Origin: Ignavibacteria bacterium
GTDB lineage: Bacteria > Bacteroidota > Ignavibacteria > Ignavibacteriales > Melioribacteraceae
Assembly (NCBI GenBank): GCA_027347545.1
Contig: DAIEQT010000030.1
Location: 1-12,279 of the forward strand
Direction of reading: 5' to 3'
Length of the DNA stretch: 12,279 nucleotides
Each line of letters opens with the position of its first letter. Position 1 is the stretch's first letter. Positions 5,752 through 12,279 of the stretch are shown here, piece after piece. The translations under genes and the position numbers were made by a program. The notes under the pieces are model-generated. The model did no database searches. It saw only the letters and a program-made list of their open reading frames with translations, and was not told the origin of the DNA.

Positions 5752-8700
5752 TGTCCGAGCAAGAATTAAATAATGCAGTAAACAATGACGGGACCGGCAA
5801 AACTCAGAATTTGGAATCAGCGTCGGAACAGATACCTACTGAAGAGAAGCCAGGCAAGTTTGGCTTCAAGAGGAGCATATTCCGTAAAATTATTAACATT
5901 TTTATATCTGCGTTTTTAGTTCTTCTAATCATTTCACTTGTAATAGTTGGTTTCACGCAAACTAAAACATTCCGTGAATTCCTACGTGAAAAAGTAATTT
6001 CCCTAGTTAACGAGGAGATTAACGGCAAACTCTATATTGAAAAGATTGACGGAACTTTACTTACTTCTCTATACTTGCGCAATACTTCTTTAGTAGTGGA
6101 TGACGATACTTTGCTCTTTGCAAGCAATATTGAAGTGAAAACAAGCCCGGTACAACTTCTGCTAAAAAAAATACATATTAGAAAAATTTTACTTGAAGAC
6201 ATAAGAGTCAATTTGCTTCAAGACCAGGATGGCAAGTGGAATTACGAAAAACTTATTAAACCTACTCCTGAAGACACAAGCAAATCATCTTTTTCATTTA
6301 TTGTTCAAGCTCCGGATATAGAGTTGAGAAATATTTCGTTAACTAGGCAAACATTTGCAAACCACGGTTCTACACAGATTTACAAAACTCTTAACTCTGA
6401 AGACCTGCGGATTCAAGAGCTTAATTTCAACGCTGAGGCGTTTGCCGATATTGAAAATCAGAACTACTTGCTAATTCTAAAAGAACTTTCTTTCAAGCCA
6501 AACTTAACCCGGTTTAATCTGCGCTACATTTCCGGCGAGTTTGCAATCACAAAAGATTTTGCTAGTGTTAACAAATTTTATTTTTTAACTGATAGCAGCG
6601 AAATTAAAATTAACGCACGGATTGACAGTCTAAATCTCTTTGGCGATGCTTCTTTGCGCGATTTCCGTGACTATCCGGTGACAATAGATGCAAAAGCTTC
6701 TCCATTTAATTTCGATGATCTTTCCTCATTCTTCGACGCTACTGAAATTTTGAAAGGCAGACCGGAATTTGAATTACGCGCACGCGGCAAGTTTGGGGCT
6801 TTCAAAATTGATAGAGCTAAACTGGATTACCAGGACACACATTTTGATTTCAGCGGACAAGTTTTGAATCTCAATGTGCCCTCTAAACTTTACATCAAAG
6901 CGAGCGTAGTTAATACCGACATCAATTACAAGGACATTAACAAATTGATGCCCAACCTTAAACTACCGGAATATGCCAAGATGGTTTTAACCGGTGTGAA
7001 CGTTGAGTATGAAGGTGAACCGACAAACTTCAAAACAAAGTTTCTTGGGAATGTTAATGATGGAAGGATTGAAGGCGAAGGAACAATGAATGTTGGCGCC
7101 GAGCCAATGACATACGATATAAAATTTGCCACTGAAAATTTAGACCTTGCTGCCCTTGTCGGCTTCCCCACAAAAATAAACGCGAGTGGAAGCATCTCCG
7201 GACAAGGAACGACACCGATGGATTTAGCCGCTGATCTAAGGCTAAACGTTTACAATACTGCACTTAACAACATCATAATAGATAAATTTGATGTTACTTC
7301 GCACGCCAAAGACCGTACGATTGATTTATCAATTTACACTACGGCCGAAAAAGCTAAATCAATCATCACCGGAAATTTGGTTTACGATAAGGATACTGTT
7401 CCTAGTTATAGCTTTATAGGCGATGTTAAGAACTTGAATCTCGGCAGATTTATGGATGATGAGAAATACCGGAGCGAGATGAATCTTTACTTTAGTCTCG
7501 AAGGAAAAGGCTTAAACCCGGATGAACTAAATGCGGATTTCTCTTTCGGAATTGATTCATCCTACTTCCAAGATAAGTGGATAAATTCCTCAATTGTTGA
7601 AGCAACTTTCAAAAAGGATTCTACAAAACGGGAAATTTTACTTTCCTCAGATTTTGTTGATTTCAAAATTGACGGAAGTTTTTCTCTGAACAAGGCGATT
7701 GATTTGATGATTTATGAATCGAAAACGATCACCGAAATTATCACTAGCAAGTTGTTAGAGTTAAATCCCCTTTCGGTTGTTAACGCTCCTGTTATTCAAG
7801 ATACAGTAAGAACACCGGTACCCGGCGTCGTTAATGAAGATATCAAATTCGATTACGATTTTAAGTTCAAGGACTTTGATCTAATTGCTATGCTGATGGG
7901 CAATGAGCAACTTACAATTAAAGGAAGCGGCAAAGGCAGTTTTTCTAACAAAGCACCTAATTTTTCTATCTCTGCCGAGCTGGATTTAGAACAGCTAGTT
8001 ATGATGGAAAAGAACACAACAATTTATCTTTCAGATTTTCTTGCTGATTTTAATTTCACAAGAGACAACCGCTCTAATTCGTTCGATAACCTCTTCGGTA
8101 CAGCTTCAATATCCGGGAAACGTTTTTATACCGGCAGCAGTATTAAGTTTTTGAATGCCGATATTGTATTTAACCAGAGCAAGCTTTTGTTCAGCGCTTC
8201 TGCCAACTACGACGATATGATAATTGCCGAGGGCGAAGGCACAATCTTTATGACGCCGAATGAACAGCAATTTATGATCAACGATTTGAATGTAAATTAT
8301 GATGGAATTAATTGGACAAACAAAGACACAATAAAAGCTTTTTTCAATCCTAACTATTTCAAAATTGCTGATTGTAAAGTTCAGCATGATACTTCCCTAC
8401 TTTCTGTAGAAGGAATAATTCAAAATACCGGAGATCAATCGCTAACGGTAAATGGTTCTAGGCTAACCGGTGAGATTATAGAGCGCTATGCCTTTGGTTT
8501 TAAGAATACAGGCATGATTGCTAATGGTACGCTTCAAGGAAAGATTGAAGGCAAGTTTGAGAATCCACTTATCAATTTTACTTTTGATGCTAGGGATATC
8601 CAACTCAACAACGACAAACTTGGCAACATAAAAGGTTACATGAAGTACGCCGATAAAAAAATGGTAACCAACTTTGCCTTTCTGGATGTAGAAGGCAATG

Positions 8701-10331
8701 AGAAGAAACCACTCTTCTTGTTCGATGCAATGTTTGCAATTGATATGAGTTTCACTTCAGTGAAAGAAAGATTTTTGCGTAATGAACCTTTCTACATGAA
8801 ATTTAAGTCCGATAATTTCAATCTTAGTCAGCTCGGAAGGATTGTCCCGGGTATAGTTGACCAGCGCGGGATTTTGCAAGCTGATGTAAACATAAGCGGA
8901 ACTTTTGCCGATCCGGTTTACTCTGGCTATGTAAATCTCTCCGATGCGTATTTCACTTCCACATTCAATAATCTCACATACAAATGTGGCGGCAAACTCA
9001 CATTCGAAAAGAAAGGCTTCATGTTTGATAGCCTAGTAGTTGCAAACGCCGGCGGCACAAACTTTCCGGGAGAAATTAAAGGCCTCGGCTCAATTTTGTT
9101 TGATGGTTTCTTAATGAAAGATGTTAACCTTCGCTTCTTCGGTGATATAGCCGTTATGAGTCAGCAGACACAAGCAGTTAGCCCATTTTTCTATGGCGAC
9201 CTTCAAATCCAAACCGATGGAGATTGGCTTCTCACGAAAAAAGGAGAAAAGTTTTTCTTCAAGGGGAATATGCTGATGAAGAAAACCGATCTTGTTTACA
9301 CAACCGGCAGAGATGAAGCAATGAACGCCAACAAAAACTTAAATATAATTTTTGTTGTTGATTCAAGTAAGATAGATAAAGAGTTAATCCGTTTTCAGAG
9401 TATTCTTGCTAAAGAAAAAGCTTTGCAGAAGCAAATCTCAGCTTCAAGCGAAAAGAATTTCGACTTCGACTATGAGATTGGTTTAACATCAGGAAAAGAC
9501 GGAAGGCTAACATTTATTCTTGGTCAAGCTCTTAATCAAAAACTAATTGTAGAGATGCGCGGCGGAATGAAATTTGAAAGCATAGCTAGCGATTTCCGGG
9601 CTCAAGGTTCTTTTGAGCTGCTTCCCGGCTCACGCTTGGAATTTTTCAAAACTTTTGATGCGACCGGTTTTCTTCGCTTCGAAAGTGATGTCACAAACCC
9701 TTACTTAGATATTACTTCAACATACACGGCTGATTATATTAGTCCACGCGATGAAACGCAGACTCCGCAAGAAGTAGCGGTGAAAATAAAAATTAAGGGA
9801 CCTCTTTCCGAGCTTGGGAAAAACTTAGCTAGCGATCAAACCGCACTTAGCGTTTATGTTGGCTCGAGAAATATTCAAAACAATGTTAGAGAAACCCGCT
9901 ACGATTACGCCGACGCTTTTTCATTTATCTTGATGGGAAAGTTTAAAGATGATCTAACTGCGCAAGATAAAGCTGTAGTTGCCGGTGAAACAAAAAATGC
10001 AATCGGAAGCACCGCTACTTCATTCTTGGGAACAGTGCTCACAAGTTTCGTGAACTCGGCTGTCGGTGATTTGATTAACAATATTTCAATAAACTCTTCC
10101 GGCGAACAAACAAAGTTTAGCCTATCCGGCAGATATGATAATTTCAGTTACACGCTTGGCGGTACAACAGAAACATTTACCAACTTGAGTAAAGCCAATT
10201 TAATGTTTGAGTATAGATTTTATCCCACAAACCTAAAAGCGCGCTTCGAAAGAAAAGATCCTATTGTAAAAACTTACGGTCTTGATGAAAAGATTTTAGA
10301 AATGGCTCTCAAATATAAATTCGAGTTCTGA
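5751..10331 (+). CDS. tamB: TamB-like AsmA-family translocation/assembly protein (DUF490)
   Basis: This 1526-residue protein has the TamB plan. An acidic, low-complexity cytoplasmic tail (1-40) is followed by basic KRSIFRK and one membrane helix (about 47-68), anchoring it in the inner membrane. A long periplasmic beta-rich body (about 70-1180) has repeated AsmA-like strands, for example GRIEGEGTMNVGAEP. The C-terminal DUF490 domain (about 1180-1526) contains FESDVTNPYLDITSTYTADY, and the chain ends in aromatic YKFEF. Such proteins form a hydrophobic groove that spans the periplasm, and in proteobacteria are linked to outer-membrane protein insertion with TamA and to phospholipid transport. 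Residues about 1204-1237 are charged and helical rather than strand-like, an apparent insert. The start overlaps the rfaE2 stop (TAATG) and the stop overlaps the rnr start (TGATG). No BamA/TamA-like partner gene is in the window. The length is at the long end for TamB, as usual for the FCB group. Confidence 0.9.
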   Translation: MSEQELNNAVNNDGTGKTQNLESASEQIPTEEKPGKFGFKRSIFRKIINIFISAFLVLLIISLVIVGFTQTKTFREFLREKVISLVNEEINGKLYIEKIDGTLLTSLYLRNTSLVVDDDTLLFASNIEVKTSPVQLLLKKIHIRKILLEDIRVNLLQDQDGKWNYEKLIKPTPEDTSKSSFSFIVQAPDIELRNISLTRQTFANHGSTQIYKTLNSEDLRIQELNFNAEAFADIENQNYLLILKELSFKPNLTRFNLRYISGEFAITKDFASVNKFYFLTDSSEIKINARIDSLNLFGDASLRDFRDYPVTIDAKASPFNFDDLSSFFDATEILKGRPEFELRARGKFGAFKIDRAKLDYQDTHFDFSGQVLNLNVPSKLYIKASVVNTDINYKDINKLMPNLKLPEYAKMVLTGVNVEYEGEPTNFKTKFLGNVNDGRIEGEGTMNVGAEPMTYDIKFATENLDLAALVGFPTKINASGSISGQGTTPMDLAADLRLNVYNTALNNIIIDKFDVTSHAKDRTIDLSIYTTAEKAKSIITGNLVYDKDTVPSYSFIGDVKNLNLGRFMDDEKYRSEMNLYFSLEGKGLNPDELNADFSFGIDSSYFQDKWINSSIVEATFKKDSTKREILLSSDFVDFKIDGSFSLNKAIDLMIYESKTITEIITSKLLELNPLSVVNAPVIQDTVRTPVPGVVNEDIKFDYDFKFKDFDLIAMLMGNEQLTIKGSGKGSFSNKAPNFSISAELDLEQLVMMEKNTTIYLSDFLADFNFTRDNRSNSFDNLFGTASISGKRFYTGSSIKFLNADIVFNQSKLLFSASANYDDMIIAEGEGTIFMTPNEQQFMINDLNVNYDGINWTNKDTIKAFFNPNYFKIADCKVQHDTSLLSVEGIIQNTGDQSLTVNGSRLTGEIIERYAFGFKNTGMIANGTLQGKIEGKFENPLINFTFDARDIQLNNDKLGNIKGYMKYADKKMVTNFAFLDVEGNEKKPLFLFDAMFAIDMSFTSVKERFLRNEPFYMKFKSDNFNLSQLGRIVPGIVDQRGILQADVNISGTFADPVYSGYVNLSDAYFTSTFNNLTYKCGGKLTFEKKGFMFDSLVVANAGGTNFPGEIKGLGSILFDGFLMKDVNLRFFGDIAVMSQQTQAVSPFFYGDLQIQTDGDWLLTKKGEKFFFKGNMLMKKTDLVYTTGRDEAMNANKNLNIIFVVDSSKIDKELIRFQSILAKEKALQKQISASSEKNFDFDYEIGLTSGKDGRLTFILGQALNQKLIVEMRGGMKFESIASDFRAQGSFELLPGSRLEFFKTFDATGFLRFESDVTNPYLDITSTYTADYISPRDETQTPQEVAVKIKIKGPLSELGKNLASDQTALSVYVGSRNIQNNVRETRYDYADAFSFILMGKFKDDLTAQDKAVVAGETKNAIGSTATSFLGTVLTSFVNSAVGDLINNISINSSGEQTKFSLSGRYDNFSYTLGGTTETFTNLSKANLMFEYRFYPTNLKARFERKDPIVKTYGLDEKILEMALKYKFEF

Positions 10332-12279
10332 TGAAAAAAGAAATTAAAGCGTTATTCGCCAAAAGCCCCGGCTTAAACATGAAAGCCAAAGAGATTGCTA
10401 AAAAGCTCGATGTGATTGATGAACATTCATATGCTGAGCTGAAGCATTTTCTTTTTAAGCTTACTGAAGAAGGCTTTCTAGAAAAACAAGGTAAGCGATA
10501 TCAGCTTGTTCGTTCTGCATCCGACAAGCTTTTAGGGACTCTACAAATAGTTAATGATGGCGATTTTGGGTTTGTGACTTTGAAAGAAGGAAATCTTAAG
10601 GATGTTTTTATTCCCGGCAAAAGTTTATCCACAGCTATTGACGGCGATATTGTTGAGCTAGAATTAGTTGAAGGTAAGCGTGGTAAAAATGTTGAGGGGA
10701 AAATCATAAACGTAATTGAAAGAGGGCGTAAAGAAATTATTGGTGTTCTCAAGAAGAACAAATCTTCTTTCTTTTTAGCTGCCGATGATGATAAAATTCA
10801 CAGAGAGATTTATATCCATAGTGACAATCTTCATGGGGCAAAGGTTGGCGATAAAGTTGCAGTTACCAACATTGAATGGAAGACTAAGAGTTTGAATCCG
10901 GAAGGAATTGTAAAGGAAGTTTTAGGTAAAGCCGGAAGCTACGATGCGGAAATTGCTTCTATCGCCTGTGAGTTTAACATCGCATACAAATTTCCCAAAT
11001 CTGTATTGAAGGAAGCTGAGCAAATCAGCGATGTAATTCCCCCAGCTGAAATAAAGAAACGAACCGACCTTCGCAGCAAAACAATTATTACAATTGATCC
11101 AGAAGATGCAAAAGATTTTGATGATGCCGTTTCGGTAGATATTCTTGATAACGGTAACTACCGCGTAGGCATACATATAGCTGATGTGAGTCACTACGTT
11201 CAGCCTGGCACTGCTATTTACAATGAAGCTCTCGAACGCGGGACAAGCGTTTATCTTGTTGGGAAAGTAATCCCGATGCTTCCCGAAAAACTTTCGAACA
11301 GAATTTGTTCTCTCGTTCCAAAAGAAGACCGCCTAACATATTCCGTCTTTGTTGAGCTTACAAAGCTTTCTAAAATTGTTGATTATCAGATCGAAAAATC
11401 AGTCATCAATAGTAAGCGAAGATTTACTTATGAAGAGGTTCAAGAAATTATAGAAACCGGCAACGGAGATTTTGCTTACGAAATTACTCTGCTCAATAAA
11501 ATTTCTAAGTCGCTACGCGCAAAGAGAATGAAGAAAGGCAGTATAAACTTTTTCTCTCCTGAAGTTGTCTTTAAACTGAATCAAGACGGAGTTCCGGTAG
11601 AAAAAAAAATTAAAGAAGTACGAGAAAGCCATAACTTGATAGAAGAGCTAATGCTTTTAGCTAACCAAATTGTTGCCGAACATGTTCAGCCGAAACAGAA
11701 CAAAATCATCGTTCCATTTGTTTATAGGATACATGATTTGCCTTATAAGGAAAAAATTACAGAGTTTGCAAGATTCGTCCGCTCACTTGGTTATCATTTC
11801 GATCCCAACGCGGCGAATAAATCAAAACAGTTTCAAGCTTTGCTTGACGAAGTGAAAGGCTCGGAAGAAGAAGCAGTGGTTAATGAAATTGCAATCCGTT
11901 CAATGGCTAAGGCAATTTATTCCACTCAGAATATTGGACATTACGGACTTGGATTTAAGTATTACACTCATTTCACTTCGCCGATACGAAGGTTTCCGGA
12001 TTTAGCTGTGCATTTAACAATACATAATTACATTGTTAAAAATTCGGAGAAAAATTTATCTCTGGAAGAATTGGAAGAAATTTGTGATCATGCATCGGCT
12101 AAAGAACGCAGTGCAGTTAGCGCGGAAAGGCAATCTGTAAAACTAAAACAGCTTGAGTTCTTGAAAGGAAAAGTCGGGCAAGTTTTTCACGCCGTTATTT
12201 CGGGCATTATGCACTTTGGAATTTTTGTTGAGTTAAGTTCAACTTTAGCCGAAGGGCTTATAAAATTCCGGGATATCCA
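10331..12279 (+). CDS. rnr: Ribonuclease R, 3'-truncated by the window edge
   Basis: The frame is open from ATG 10331 to the last base, giving about 650 codons without a stop, so the missing end is due to the window. RNase R is a processive 3'-5' exoribonuclease that degrades structured RNA. An N-terminal winged-helix domain (about 1-60) and two cold-shock/OB domains (about 68-130 with DFGFV, and 138-200) precede the RNB catalytic domain. The metal-binding aspartates D256, D262, D264 and D265 sit in IDPEDAKDFDDAV. Y308 has the same spacing as the RNA-clamping tyrosine of E. coli RNase R. FTSPIRRFPDL (548-558) carries the conserved arginine. An S1 domain begins near residue 614 and is cut. Against 700-810 residues in the family, some 60-150 residues are missing. 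The start codon overlaps the tamB stop (TGATG); no strong ribosome site is seen. The HTH domain favours RNase R over RNase II. Confidence 0.95.
   Translation, partial: MKKEIKALFAKSPGLNMKAKEIAKKLDVIDEHSYAELKHFLFKLTEEGFLEKQGKRYQLVRSASDKLLGTLQIVNDGDFGFVTLKEGNLKDVFIPGKSLSTAIDGDIVELELVEGKRGKNVEGKIINVIERGRKEIIGVLKKNKSSFFLAADDDKIHREIYIHSDNLHGAKVGDKVAVTNIEWKTKSLNPEGIVKEVLGKAGSYDAEIASIACEFNIAYKFPKSVLKEAEQISDVIPPAEIKKRTDLRSKTIITIDPEDAKDFDDAVSVDILDNGNYRVGIHIADVSHYVQPGTAIYNEALERGTSVYLVGKVIPMLPEKLSNRICSLVPKEDRLTYSVFVELTKLSKIVDYQIEKSVINSKRRFTYEEVQEIIETGNGDFAYEITLLNKISKSLRAKRMKKGSINFFSPEVVFKLNQDGVPVEKKIKEVRESHNLIEELMLLANQIVAEHVQPKQNKIIVPFVYRIHDLPYKEKITEFARFVRSLGYHFDPNAANKSKQFQALLDEVKGSEEEAVVNEIAIRSMAKAIYSTQNIGHYGLGFKYYTHFTSPIRRFPDLAVHLTIHNYIVKNSEKNLSLEELEEICDHASAKERSAVSAERQSVKLKQLEFLKGKVGQVFHAVISGIMHFGIFVELSSTLAEGLIKFRDI

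Noticed and set aside
11670..11855. 61-codon + strand open frame inside rnr
   Set aside because: It is a different frame within the RNB domain; the rnr frame is unbroken and carries the catalytic motifs.
1..12279. CRISPR array, tRNA, rRNA or insertion sequence
   Set aside because: No regularly spaced repeats, cloverleaf, rRNA-like stretch or transposase was seen; the three ATCTGCG units are too short and irregularly spaced for CRISPR.

Overview
The window looks like chromosomal DNA of a Gram-negative, AT-rich bacterium of the Bacteroidota/Chlorobiota/Ignavibacteriota (FCB) group, probably an Ignavibacteria-like member. Three things point there: LpxC is fused to FabZ in one chain, the propeller protein has a short signal peptide ending in FAQ, and TamB is long and ends in an aromatic strand. 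The assignment is inference; there is no rRNA gene in the window. All genes are on the + strand and tightly packed, with no mobile element, CRISPR array or tRNA seen.

Region 1 (1-158) is non-coding. It holds a short intergenic repeat built on ATCTGCG, then an AT-rich leader. Region 2 (159-3085) is a three-gene unit: lpxC-fabZ (bifunctional UDP-3-O-acyl-GlcNAc deacetylase / 3-hydroxyacyl-ACP dehydratase), lpxA (lipid A first acyltransferase) and a LipM-like octanoyltransferase/lipoate ligase family gene that overlaps lpxA by 4 nt. FabZ and LpxA act on 3-hydroxyacyl-ACP, and a LipM enzyme would use octanoyl-ACP, so the unit sits where fatty-acid synthesis, lipid A synthesis and lipoylation share acyl-ACP.

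Region 3 (3086-3188) is a 103-nt gap, the only sizeable internal gap and the likeliest place for a second promoter. Region 4 (3189-12279) is a chain of five genes that all overlap by 1 or 4 nt: an exported seven-bladed beta-propeller protein without an attached signalling domain, rfaE1 (heptose-7-phosphate kinase), rfaE2 (heptose-1-phosphate adenylyltransferase), tamB (1526-residue AsmA-like envelope protein) and the 5' 650 codons of rnr (RNase R), which runs off the window end.

Taken together the window is an outer-membrane construction locus: lipid A acylation, activated heptose for the LPS inner core, and TamB, which in other bacteria helps move phospholipid or assemble proteins between the two membranes. 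Most genes are well-known families. The least explained element is the exported propeller protein coupled to the heptose genes; the lipM-like gene inside the lpx unit and the upstream repeat are also worth a second look.
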